This document shows, in pieces, positions 10,912 to 21,954 of a stretch of DNA of 64,000 bases. Position numbers and translations under genes: made by a program. This stretch comes from Echinarachnius parma (Eukaryota > Echinodermata > Echinoidea > Clypeasteroida > Echinarachniidae): positions 150,966-214,965 of the forward strand of contig JBAMJV010003226.1 in NCBI GenBank assembly GCA_037951105.1, read 5' to 3'. The notes beneath the pieces were generated by a model. The model did no database searches. It saw nothing but the letters and a program-made list of their open reading frames with translations, and had not been told where the DNA came from. Positions within the stretch are counted from its first letter, which is position 1, and every line of letters starts with the position of its first letter.

Positions 10912-12389
10912 GTTTGCATCTTGTTTTTATTTATTCCTAACTTGTTTGTTTACGAATAAATCACTGATTATGAGACATTCATCGTTCAACCCTATCCTCT
11001 GTTAACAGTATACACAAGATAATGGATTTACCAATAATAATAATAGGTTGGATTGCAGTGGGACCTCATTATTCAGAGCCCGGGGGGGGGGGGGGGGGGG
11101 GGGGTGCATAAAGAGTTGCCATGAATCACAAAATTGTGATTAATACTTGATATTTAATGTTAACAATTGCTAATTTTCTTTGAAAATATATCTGGTCAGT
11201 CTCTTTTATGTTTTAATTTGGACTTTAGATTCATTTCAACTTTGCAATTGAACACACCTCTTTATGATACAATTTTACTTTGAAGCATTTGAAATACAAC
11301 CCTTCCACTATCACGGCTATACACAAGATTATGTACGTTTGTCAATTGCAGAGCTACCAACATTGACATTCAACAATCCGGAAGAATCAGAGAAATTTCA
11401 TCAGAAATCAGGGATATATCTATCCTACACATACAACCTTGTGATGATAATCGTTCAATAATCAGGGATATTTGTTGTGGAGATGAAATCTGATACAATA
11501 ATCTTGGTCTATTTTCTGGGTGTCCCCTGCGAAATCGGGTAGCTCTGACTGCAATCGATCATTTGGCAGATTACGAATTTAATCAAATATATTTCAATTA
11601 ACTTCAATAATCATAAGTTTATCATCAGTAGCTCACAGCCATAGTTGGCATTATAATTGTATCATCAGTGATCCTCTGCAAAGAACATTATACTGTTGTT
11701 AATGGCGGTGGAGGGTATAGTAAGCAAATAATTACTGTTGGTGAAGGTGATGGGACAATCTATCACTTCCAAGGCGATCTGGATGTAGCTATCTTTCCGA
11801 AGCGAAGCTGAGGAAAGATAGCGTATACATTCAGATCGCCGAGGAAGTGATAGTTTGCCATCGCCTGAAACCAAAAGGTGATTATTTGCTTTATATTCCA
11901 CATCTAACGGTAGATCTAGTCTATAAGCAGGCCTAGTCTAACGCAAGTCTTAATTACAGCTGTTACTATGTTACTACTAACTAGGTTTGATCTACTTACC
12001 AACATCAATGTTATTCCAATTTCCAATGTGTATGTTGTTTCCAGCATTCGCAATAATCTTGGAACACTTTACTTTCACTCTCAAGCAAAAAAAGTTCCAT
12101 TTCAGCTCCGTTAGAACTCAAATCTTACGTCGAACAACAGAACAAGCAATTAAACAATAGCAACGCAGCAAACCTAACCGTGTACTGTTATACTAATATG
12201 TACGATACGTATGCATACACAGTGCATGCATAGCGTATGAGCTTGAACAGTGTGCATGCTACGTACGTGTATGCACAACGAATACAATTAAATTTGTAAT
12301 TCGCGCGCATAGAGAACCCCGCCACATCATTTGGGTACGGAATTTGACTAGCCACACACGAGCTCCACAGTCAAGTCAATGCATCCGCA
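10912..12389. other. No gene seen; G-tract and an imperfect palindrome
   Basis: A run of more than 20 G lies near 11083-11104. Around 11740-11860 the sequence 'atctatcacttcc...gatctgga...agctatctttcc' is followed by its inverse ('ggaaagatagc...cagatcg...ggaagtgata'), so about 120 bp can fold on itself. The rest is AT-rich without a supported gene. Confidence 0.5.
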
Positions 12390-12451
12390 GTGAAAGTGCG
12401 TTGCACTCACTAGATAGTACTTTTTATCTAGTGAGTGCAACACACTTTCAC
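12390..12451. repeat. 27-bp-arm hairpin
   Basis: The left arm 12390-12416 and right arm 12425-12451 are inverse with one mismatch in 27. The loop is GTACTTTT. It could be a tiny element end-pair or a hairpin-RNA source; nothing else indicates which. Confidence 0.85.
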
Positions 12452-12544
12452 CAAAGATATCTACAGAGTGTAACGAAGTTTTCTTCTCCCATCAATGATG
12501 GGCGAAACTATGCTTCATCACGTGATTAACTTTTGACCAATCGT

Positions 12545-12700
12545 AGAGCAAGATTCTTAGTATGTGGAATATAACACGGAATATTACATCCCGAGGGATT
12601 TTAAATGCTATTGAGGGAAGAGTAAATAACTCATTTTCTTCACGAAATAGCATTTGAAATCCCGAGGGTAGGAATATTCCGTGATTTTCCCGACAACAAA
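12545..12700. repeat. Imperfect palindrome (CGGAATATT ... AATATTCCG)
   Basis: 'cacggaatattacatcccga' and its inverse 'tcggg..aggaatattccgtg' flank an internal pair (atgctatt / aatagcat). It resembles a small foldback element. A similar 'cctcgagg' style appears in the MITE at 10641. Confidence 0.55.
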
Positions 12701-13559
12701 TTGAACAACTGTTTTATCATCTGACTGTCAAACACAGGGGTGTAATATTACTGTCGTGGTACGTTAGATGAGGCCGAAGGACACACAGTAACAAGTTTGT
12801 TAGGTTGCTCTGGTTATTTATTCATCAGCCACAGTATCTCTCATAATGTCGAGATTCTCGCAGAAGACAAAAACGAAACACTGCAATTGGCAGAATGAAA
12901 ACAAAACATGTCATAGAATTTCAATCAAATGTATTTACAAAAACATGATTATATAACCTTGATGAAAATAAATCAACAGTAATTACTGAACAGAAATATT
13001 GTTATCTTCTTGATTAAATATGATATAAAGTAATTACTAATTAATCTCTGAATCAAATCTGTTTTCATCTTGATTCTATTGTATAATCCCTAAAATCAAA
13101 CGCTGTAATCATTTGCTTGAATGACATAATTAAATCTGAACATGAAATCAACTGTGTCACGGTCTCAAACATTAATATAAATCTACCAATTTATGGCATA
13201 CTTTTATCGGTCAAACAAGTAATACATTCATCAATAAGTATTTATAATAACCTTCTATAATGCCGATAAACAATCTGCCTAAATGTCTCTTGTAATCAGA
13301 GCATTATCATATGAATTCCAGGTAAACATTATTCATCTTGTAATAATTCAACACCTCGTAATATCTCTAACACACATGATCATGCACTCTGCAATATATT
13401 AGACTAAGTAAAGTTACACAAAGTCTGTTAAACAAAATGCCATCATTTATATAAAACGTACCCAAGGTCTAATGCAGACCCACTGAAGCCCTCAACAACG
13501 GTCCCGGAAGACACCCAGCAGCCATCTGTCTGCTCAGCTAGCAAGCACCTATAATCCCA
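12701..13559. other. No gene seen
   Basis: AT-rich, with no tandem structure or protein-like frame. 13480-13555 is somewhat GC-richer and leads into the next array. Confidence 0.45.
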
Positions 13560-15075
13560 GATAACAATGCTACGTTGGCCCAACGTAGTCTATAGTCGGC
13601 ACCGTCGCGGTTGGCAAAACAACGTTAAGCCAACGTTGGCCTAAGGTAAATTTACAACCACATTTTTGCAGTCGGCGAGCTGACGTTAAAACGACGTTAA
13701 GCCAACGTCGTCTGTTGACTGTTGGCAAACTGATTGGCAAATGTACGTTGAAACAACGTTGGGTGATAGTTGGACGAACAATCATATTTCTATGGTCGAA
13801 AAACAAACGTTGGGCCAACGTTTCGCCTACTACGACATTGTGTCGATGAGTGGCGTTGGATATTGGTTGGCTAGTTGACGTCGTACTAACGTTTGGCAAA
13901 CAACCAAATTTCGACGGTAGGCAAGCCAACGTTATACCAACGTTTCTCCTACTACGAAATTGTGTCAATGACTTGCGTTGGATATTGGTTGGCTTGTGAA
14001 CGTCAGACCAACGTTAAATACACAACCACATTTCGACGGTATGATAGTCAACGTTGGGCCAACGTTTCGCCGACTACAATATTCGGTCAATGAGTGGCGT
14101 TAGATATTGGTTGGCTAGTTGACGTCAAACCAACGTTTGACAAACAACCACATTACGACGGTAGGCAAGCCAACGTTGGGCCAACATTTCGCCTACTACA
14201 ACATTCGGCCAATGCGTGGCGTTGGATATTGGTTGGCTAGTTGACGTCAGACCAATGTTTGACATACAACCACATTTCGACAATAGGCAAGCCAACGTTG
14301 AGTCAACGTTTCGCCTACTACGTAATTACGTCAATGAATGGCGTTCCAAATTGGTTGGCTAGCTGACGTCAAAGCAACATTTGACAAGCAACCACATTTC
14401 GACGGTAGGCAAGCTAACGTTAGGCCAACGTTTCGCCTACTACAACATTCGGTCAATAAGCGACGTTGGATATTGGTTGGCTAGCTGACGTCAAACCAAC
14501 CTTTAACAAACAACCACATTTCGACGGTAGGCAAGCCAACGTTAGGCCAACGTTTCGCCTACTACAACATTCGGTCAATGGGCGACGTTGGATATTGGTT
14601 GGCTAGTTGACGTCAAGCCAACCTATAACAAACAACCACATTTCGACGGTAGGCAAGCCAACATTAGGCCAACGTTTCGCCTACTACAACATTCGGTCAA
14701 TGAGCGACGTTGGATATTGGTTGGCTAGTTGACGTCAAACCAACCTTTAACAAACAACCACATTTTGACGGTGAGCAAGCCAACGTTAGGCCAACGTTTC
14801 GCCTACTGCAACATTCAGTCAATGAGCGACGTTGGATATTGGTTGGCTAGCTGACGTCAAACCAACCTTTAACAAACAACCACATTTCGACGGTAGGCAA
14901 GCCAACGTTACGCCAACGTTTCGCCTACTACAACATTCGGTCAATGAGCGACGTTGGATATTGGTTGGCTAGTTGACGTCAAACCAACCTTTAACCAACA
15001 ACCACATTTCGACGGTAGGCAAGCCAGCGTTAGGCCAACGTTTTGCCTACTACGTAGTGTCGTTATTGGTTGGTT
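13560..15075. repeat. AACGTT-rich 122-bp tandem array
   Basis: After an irregular first part, units of about 122 bp follow from about 13790 to 15060. Each carries 'gccaacgttaggccaacgtt', 'tcgcctactacaacattcgg', 'gatattggttggctagttga', 'cgtcaaaccaacc' and 'aaccacatttcgacggtagg'. Roughly ten copies are seen, most similar in the right half. The self-complementary core TTGGCCCAACGTT recurs. Frames open through it only because the repeat is stop-poor. Confidence 0.85.
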
Positions 15076-15329
15076 GAATGAGATTTGGCCAACGATGAAA
15101 TGATAGCAACAGAATTATGATACAATTGATGAATACTTATTATTAATCATAACATTTTCCCGCTCAATTTGACACTTTTTCAATCGAAATCATTCAAATT
15201 CACGCATTGTCGTGTAATTGTTGGAATCGGTCTTTCAAATTCCGAATAAGTGCATACGCATAAGCTTTCGTGAATAGACACCCGAGTACATTAATTTACA
15301 TTTACAAAACCTGTACAAAACGTTTGTAT

Positions 15330-15630
15330 TAGGTCACGTAGGTCTTCGTCTTTAATCAACGTTTAAAAAACGTTCTTAAAACGTCTCCAGCGTCCGACAG
15401 GGTTTCTGCTGGTCCTTGCACTTGAAAGCAAATACATGAAAGGTTTTTTATTGTTTTTTTGGTAACGTTTAAACAACGTTTTAAAAAGGTCCATTTGGCA
15501 CGTTTTAAAAACGTTTTCAATCTTCCACAAATACACGTTTTAAAACGTTTTCACATAGCGTCCAAATAACCAACTTTGAACCTGTTTAGAACGTTCAGAA
15601 AACGTTCAATTGTTAGTTGGGTAGCATTCA
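15330..15630 (+). mobile_element. AACGTT-rich non-autonomous element, copy A
   Basis: It contains 'taggtcttcgtctttaat', 'gctggtccttgcacttgaaa', 'gcaaatacatgaa', repeated aacgtt/aaacgtttt and ends 'caattgttagttgggta'. The same order occurs at 20935-21294. The left terminus is blurred here. Confidence 0.7.
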
Positions 15631-15869
15631 CGAATGTGCAGCCAAATAATCGTTTGATGAAATTATAATTTATAATGAAAATACAAATAAGATAATAATA
15701 ATGTTCCGATTTATATAGCGCCTAATAAAGATATTATTACCCGGTCATCGGGGGGTCATCGGACACACAATCAATCCACACGTGCACTTTCTGATCCCTT
15801 GGGAGCAAGGCATGCTGGTCAATAGGGCGCAGTCCACGATATAATGGTAGAACGCAGCAGTGGCGTAAT

Positions 15870-16090
15870 GAGCCAAAACTTTTGGGGGGCTTAACAAATT
15901 TGTGCAAGGGAGTGAAGCGACCAAGCCCGAAGGAGCGAAGCGACTGAGCGGGGGGGGGGGGGGGGGGGGGGGAGGGGGGGGAGGGTGTGGGAGGGGGGTG
16001 TCCCCCTTCCCACGGTAGGGAGCTTTTGCATTTTTGGACTTGAAACTGTGCAATCTGATGCATACCTAGAAAGGAAATTTTGACTCGACG
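15870..16090 (-). repeat. Dispersed G/C-rich repeat, inverted copy 3, with long G-tracts
   Basis: It is the inverse of the unit at 4791/5113. A G-run with a single A interruption spans about 15951-15980. It ends in the inverse of 'cagattgcacaatttcaa' near 16066. Confidence 0.7.
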
Positions 16091-16174
16091 ACATGTACTA
16101 TAATGTCGGTAAGTGCGTCATGATTCTACCGACTAGAAAAGATTTTTTATTTGTTTCATAAAGACAAAAAAGCG

Positions 16175-16273
16175 AAGCGACTGAGCGGGGGAGGGTGTAG
16201 GAGGGGGTGTCCCCCTCCCACGGTAGGAAGCTTTTGCATTTTTTGACTTGAAACTGTGCAATCTGATGCATAC
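16175..16273 (-). repeat. Dispersed G/C-rich repeat, inverted copy 4
   Basis: This is a shorter copy with 'gcgaagcgactgagcggggg' and the inverse of 'cagattgcacaatttcaa'. The flank 'agtgcgtcatgatt' recurs near 16109 and 17388. Confidence 0.7.
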
Positions 16274-16322
16274 TTAGAAAGGTAATTCTGACATGACGAC
16301 ATGTAATATATAGTGCTATAAG

Positions 16323-17369
16323 CAGGGCCCTGGGAACGATTTTTTTCACCGGGGGTGCTGAGATATATACGTATATATACCTATATTCTTCTTCTTCTTC
16401 TCCTTCTTTCAGTCTTTTTCTGTCATTATCAGAGGCGGATCTAGCTTTTTGCTAAGGGAGGGGTTTGACCCAATGACGATGTCCATGAGTCGCTATTTTG
16501 AACCCCCGTAAGTGATTTTGTTAAACTTTTTTCAGTGATAGCCGCGAAGCGGGGATTTTTTGTTGCTATTTTGAACCCCCGTAAGTGATTTTTGTTCACT
16601 TTTTTCACTGCTAGCCGCGAAGCGGCGAATTTTGTTGCTATTTTGAACCCCTGTGAGTGATTTTTGTTAACTTTTTTCAGTGATAGCCGCGAAGCGGCGA
16701 TTTTTTTTTTTGGGCTATTTTGAACCCCCGTAAGTGATTTTTGTTCACTTTTTTCACTGCTAGCCGCGAAGCGGCGAATTCTGTTGCTATTTTGAACCCC
16801 CGTAAGTGATTTTTGTTAACTTTTTTCAGTGATAGCCGCGAAGCGGCGATTTTCTTGTTGCTATTTTGAACGCCCCTAAGTGATTTTTGTTAACTTTTTT
16901 CAGTGATAGCCACAAAGCGGCAAATTGTTTTGCTATTTCACTTTTTTCACTGATACATTTTCACTTGGCAGCCCAAGGGGGGGGGGGGGGGGGGTGGGTT
17001 AAACCCCATCCCCCCCCCCCCCCGTAGATCCGCCACTGAAATGTCAAGGTGCATTTTCCCGTCTGGTGATATGTTCGTCTGAGTGATTGATCTTTGTGAA
17101 GATTAAATAGTTTACAGACGTTGTAGCAAGCTGACCTTCCTGCCCAATATCGTCTAACCATAATTTGCATATATCCAAATTATCCCAAAGTAAAAACAAA
17201 AAGAAACAAAAAAGCGTCATTTGTGGCTGTCGGCTGTGTGACAATTTCGTAAATGAAGCATAATGATATATAACATACAGAAATGTTTGCAGGGGGTGCT
17301 GCGCACCCCCTGAAAAATTTCCGGGGGTGCTGCAGCACCCCCAGCACCCCCGCTTCCCAGGGCCATGGC
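16323..17369. mobile_element. Outer element with GGGCCCTGGGAA ends and a nested element
   Basis: 'agggccctgggaa' at the left and its near-inverse 'ttcccagggccatg' at the right bound about 1.05 kb. Just inside lie 'ccgggggtgctg' and its inverse. A second element (16430-17038) sits inside. The sequence 'agtgcgtcatgatt' occurs on both outer sides (near 16109 and 17388), as if the host unit had been split. Confidence 0.5.
16430..17038. mobile_element. CAGTGGCGGATC-ended element carrying a ~72-bp array
   Basis: 'cagaggcggatctag' (left) and the inverse of 'cagtggcggatctac' (right) form the TIRs. Between them about six ~72-bp units repeat: 'ctattttgaacccccgtaag', 'tgatttttgttcactttttt', 'cagtgatagccgcgaagcgg'. 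A partial unit of the same family runs off the window end at 63968. Confidence 0.7.
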
Positions 17370-19740
17370 TATAAGTACAGTACTATAAGTGCGTCATGAT
17401 TCAACCAACCGGAAAAGAGTTTGTATTTGTTTCATAAAGAAAAATCGAATATGCACCCCCAAAATAATGATAGCAAAGTGACATATTATACAGTTCAACA
17501 GTGCATCAAAAGCCTTATTATGTATGATACAAAAATACGAACAAAGAATTCTAGACGTAGACAAGACTTATTCCCGAGAGAGTGGAGCGACCGAGAGGGG
17601 GAGAAGGGTGGTATTGGGTCCGTGCACGGTAAGGGTGAGTTTGCAATGTTTTAAGTCTGGTGCATACTTAGGGCGGAAATTTGAATTGACATGAAGTAAA
17701 ATATGAGTTATCTTGTCTTAAAAATACATTTTTTTTCAATCACTGGTATCGAATTAGATATAAGCCATGATTGAAATTTTATTTGGGGGGGCTAGCGCCC
17801 CCCCAAGCCCCCCCACCAGTACGCCAGTGATGGTCACAATACAAACAATAGATAATGAAGAAGAGAGAGGGGGCAGCGGAAAGGGGAGAGGGGTGCATGA
17901 GGAAAAAATTGTGTGGGAGAGAGAGTGGAAAGAGTAGTGAAACATATTGAGATAAGTGGATGATAGAGGCGATGTAGAAAGAAGAAGAGGGATGGGGGAA
18001 AGGATGCAATAGAAAGGAGTATGAGGTAGTAACATACCTTATTAAACATACCGTGTTAAGGGGGGGGGGGGGGGTGCATGGACTTGATAAGTCGATCATT
18101 TCTTATAAGTACGGCAATTTACGTTGCATAGCGCTTTCATTAGCCACTAAGACATTTGGGGTTTTCCTTGGCGATTCGCTAAGGTGGAAAAAGGGAGAGG
18201 GTGTATACACATGTAAGGAGAGAGTTAGAGAGAGAGAGAGGGGGAAAAGTGGGTTAATTGAGTAGAAAAATTGAAGAGATAAGTTGGTGAAAGTGTGGGT
18301 GCATGTATTGCTATACGGGAGGTTATTAAACAAAACAATACAAAAACATTAAGGTTAATATTACTTTTTAAAAATAACATAATATAATAGAGAGTGTGTG
18401 TCCAATAAGTGCCGCGCCCCATCTCCGCACGATCAATCTTCTTCTTCTTCTTCTTCTTCTTGATACTGCAAACAAACTCCGCATGATGCGGATGTTTATA
18501 CATAACAGTTGCAGGCACTTGGTGGGTTTAGGTGTGCGCGCCTAATTGGGGAGCCCGCGGGTGGGCCCTCCTAGTGAAATTTAGCATATTCATCTTAATC
18601 AAATGTCCTTGAAATGATTGCAACGATGTGGCTTGTCGTGCGTTAATTGGTAAGAGATTCCACTCCGCCAGAGTGCAACCCACGCTGCACCGTTGCTGAT
18701 AGCTTAAAGTATCTTGATAGGTTCATATCTGTATTAGATTACCGGTCGGGATGGTTGCAAATTTGCAAATGAAGGAATTGCAAGAATTCATCAATATCAA
18801 TTTCTCGTGATGGCTCTTGGAAAAAGGGATGCGTGCGTGCGCACGCGGTCATGACATTTTATCACTAAATATCTGCCTTGGTCCTTAGATTATATTTATA
18901 TGGGGGGGGGGGGGGGGGGGGAAATATTTATTTACGTTTTCATTTGACCTTTTTTTTCGGGGACTTTTTCGTAATATGTCATGTTGTGAGTGGGAATAGA
19001 CTTGGATTCATTCTGTGAAAATATGTTTACGAGAACTTCTGTATTACATTATCGCCCGATAAGCGCTGCATGTGTTTGTTCATCGCGAAGGTTAATGGCC
19101 CACTAAGAGATAAAGGTACAGATTAAATATATGCTGCAGAAATTGAACTGGCGCCAGTTAAATCAACCGTCTGGCGACTTCGCTTCGTTTCCCGGTGACA
19201 CTTTAAAATAAAGCATTAATAACCATCTTCATCTACTCATATTTTTGGACGATTGGAAATTGATGCATGTGCAACAAATATCCATCTCTCGAGACACAAT
19301 TCTCAATTTTGGAGAAAGAATCTTACAACGAAACTGTTTCTAATTCTTTTGTGATTGATTTCCCTGCATTATTTGAGTGCATAATGTTGGTATTTTGGTG
19401 ACTTGGTGTATAGTTAACTCATATATATTGCTGCTTAAGCCAAGGGGGCCGCCCGTCTGTCAATCTGAGGCTGTAGGCCTATACAAGCCATATTCAACGG
19501 GACAGTTTAAATCACTAAACCAATTACTGAAGATCCGCACCTATTGAAGCATTAAAGGGACAACCCTGTTCTTGTCTCAGTTCAATAGCATTTTTATATA
19601 ATTTAATTAACGAAACATGACAGACCGAACATTTTTGAGATGATATTATTTATCATTAGGATCGACTAACGGCTTCGCGGATTATAGCATTGTTGTAACT
19701 TCACATGATATGCCTTAATCGCATCCTGTTTGTGAAAATC
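17370..19740. other. No gene seen; G-tracts and purine-rich stretches
   Basis: 17760-17835 has a 'ggggggctagcgcccccc' palindrome followed by 'ccagtacgccagtgatgg'. 17850-18010 is purine-rich. G-runs lie at 18060-18074 and 18902-18921. A (CTT)n run lies at 18438-18461. 19150-19740 is ordinary AT-rich sequence leading to the GPCR. No exon could be supported. Confidence 0.5.
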
Positions 19741-19751
19741 GAATAAAAAGC

Positions 19752-20817
19752 ATGGTTACATTTACAGATGCCTGTTTCGACGACGACGATGTTGTATTTT
19801 ACAATTTGAGTCTCGAGCTCGACTTCGCCCTGACGTTGGTGCGGACCGACACTGAGGTCATATTCCGTGGTTACTTCATGCCTTTCATCAGTCATGTGCG
19901 TCTGTCTCATAGGCAATGGCGCGTTTCTATTCGTCGTGGTGCGCGTACGCGAGATGCGCACCGTAACCAACTTTTATCTGAGTAATCTTGCCATGGCCGA
20001 CATCGCTTTCGTTCTGACGGGTACGATCGAGAAGATGTACTACTTCTACTACACTCCGCTTGCCGGTAACGTCCACACTGAGGTCGGCGTCCAAGGCTGC
20101 GTCATCATTACCTTCCTGAAAGCATACGCGCATTTCGCGTCCACCTTTCTTTTGACCATGGTGACGGTGGAGAAGTTCTACTCCATCTGCAAGCCGCTGC
20201 AACACCGGCTTGTCTCCGGCTGGGATCGGACTCTCAAGATAACCATTGTTGTGTGGCTCATAGCAGTGGTATTCGCGTCTTTGTCTGTTGTAGACTGGTC
20301 CGCTATTACGTATTTTTGTGTTTTGAGGCCAGATGACGTCATATTTAACAAGTTCCCGCGCCTGATTGGTCGCTGCCACTCGCCGTCATATGTGCTTAGC
20401 GACGCAATCACAGGAATTGAGACGGTCCCTTTCTTCGCCGCCATGGTAATCAACGTCTATCTTTACGCGCGAATCGTTCGGGGTCTGCATTCTCGCGTGC
20501 GCGTCGACGCCTTGCGGGCGCGAACTAGGGACAACCAGGTGCGCGCCGCTCATACGCGTAACGTCGTCGCGCGCATGCTGGTCATCAACGGCGTCGTGTT
20601 CTTATTGTGTCTTGCGCCATTTAAAGCGGCGACTCTTGCAATGATGATTGCGAACGCCTCTCCTGGAATCAGCCCGGGCGCGTTTAACTTCGATGCAGTG
20701 CGACGAGTTATGCCCGCTTTTCAGAGCCTCCATTACATCAATTCGACAATTAACCCCTTCATTTATGGCGCCACAAATCCACACTACAGAAGGAAGTTTA
20801 AGCAAGCGGTATGGTAG
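19752..20817 (+). CDS. Class A (rhodopsin-like) peptide-receptor-type GPCR, frameshifted in TM1
   Basis: This is a single-exon seven-helix receptor frame. The body (open from 19867, 316 codons counted from a GTG there, stop 20815-20817) shows GN (residues 16-17, TM1), NLAMAD (TM2, Asp45), Cys78 at the TM3 start, EKFYSICKP (102-110) after TM3, CLAP in TM6 and NSTINPFIYG in TM7, then a short helix 8 and end. It has no usable ATG before TM1. The other frame supplies ATG 19752 (GCATGG context), an acidic N-terminus with an NLS glycosylation sequon, and 'FRGYFMPFISHV', a good first half of TM1. The two frames meet near 19890-19897, so a one-base shift (error or mutation) breaks the gene. Lys replaces the near-invariant Arg of the E/DRY motif, and the TM6 Trp is Leu. 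Overall it resembles TRH/neuropeptide receptors, but the ligand is unknown. It is GC-richer than its surroundings. Confidence 0.8.
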
Positions 20818-20934
20818 CCTTTGAATGAATGGATGTATACAAACTCGATATAAACGTAAACTAATGTATCTATCACACTATTTGTAATGAAACGACCAAA
20901 ACAATTAAGAATGTTGTCGTATATACCCAGCAAA

Positions 20935-21294
20935 CACAAAACGTTTACAGAACGTTTACAAAACGTTTTTATTAGGTTCCATGGGTCTTCGTCTGTAATG
21001 AACGTTCTTAAAACGTTTTTATTAGGTTCCATAGGTCTTCGTCTTTAATGAACGTTTACAGAACGTTCTTAAAACGTTCTGCTGGTCCTTGCACTTAAAA
21101 GCAAATACATGAAGGGTTTTTTATTGGTTTTTCTAACGTTTAAACAACGTTCTAAAAAAGTCCATTTGGAACGTTCTAAAAACGTTTTCAACCTTCCACA
21201 AATAAACGTTTTAAAAACGTTTTCACAGAACGTCCAAATAACCAACTTTGAACCTGTTTAGAACGTTCAGAAAACGTCCAATTGTTAGTTGGGT
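20935..21294 (+). mobile_element. AACGTT-rich non-autonomous element, copy B
   Basis: It starts 'tacccagcaaacacaaaacg' and ends 'aattgttagttgggta', so the short ends TACCCAGC / GTTGGGTA are roughly inverse. The interior has repeated aacgtt, aaacgttttt and 'taggttccatgggtcttcgt' (twice). It is the same family as 15330-15630 and starts only about 115 bp after the GPCR stop. Confidence 0.75.
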
Positions 21295-21954
21295 ATCGCA
21301 ACCAATGTTTGTCAATTTGTGATATTAGCGATTAAAGCTGCTTAAATGAGAATTTAAAAACATATACCTAATTAATTCACATCCCATTTATATTGTAGTC
21401 AATTATTTCAAACAGAAGGAAACTGAACAGAAATACATAACTTTATAATTATAAATGGAAATGAAATAATAGGGTTTTCCAAGGACCCGGGACGTCCGGA
21501 TTTTTAGACCGATGCTCGATTTATACCAACTGCAGACTTGAAATCCCACTTCATATAATACAGTGTGTAATCTTCAAGCCTGAAGTAACAGTTTATACCG
21601 GATGAAGATAGGCCTGTAGAAAATGAATTGTCATTTGAAATCATTATTTTTACCCCATCAACGTCAGTATTATCTTTAAAATGTCAAAACTGACGTTTAC
21701 ATGCATTTTGCAATGAAACTCTTTGAAATATTTTCCAGAGATATTGATTAAATAAAATATGTAGTGTGAACAACCATTATCATTCTTTTAAATAATGTGG
21801 TTATACGAATGAAAGTGCAATATGAATAAAACAAACACACCTGTCTTGTATAATATAACCCCGCACCATTTGTATGAAACAATATGTATTAATTGGCAGC
21901 GTTGTATGTTTGTTTTGTTATATTTGTTGTTTATATTCATTAATAACATATATA
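21295..21954. other. No feature seen
   Basis: AT-rich intergenic sequence with no gene or repeat that I can support. Confidence 0.5.

Noticed and set aside
13570..13968. 132-codon minus-strand frame
   Set aside because: It lies in the irregular start of the AACGTT array and its text follows the repeats, with no protein-like domain.
15737..16094. Proline-rich frames in three registers
   Set aside because: They come from the long G-runs of the dispersed repeat, and a real gene would not be open in all three frames.
18630..18720. tRNA-like D-arm text 'gttaattggtaagag'
   Set aside because: No T-arm GTTCGA motif or acceptor stem follows at the right distance.
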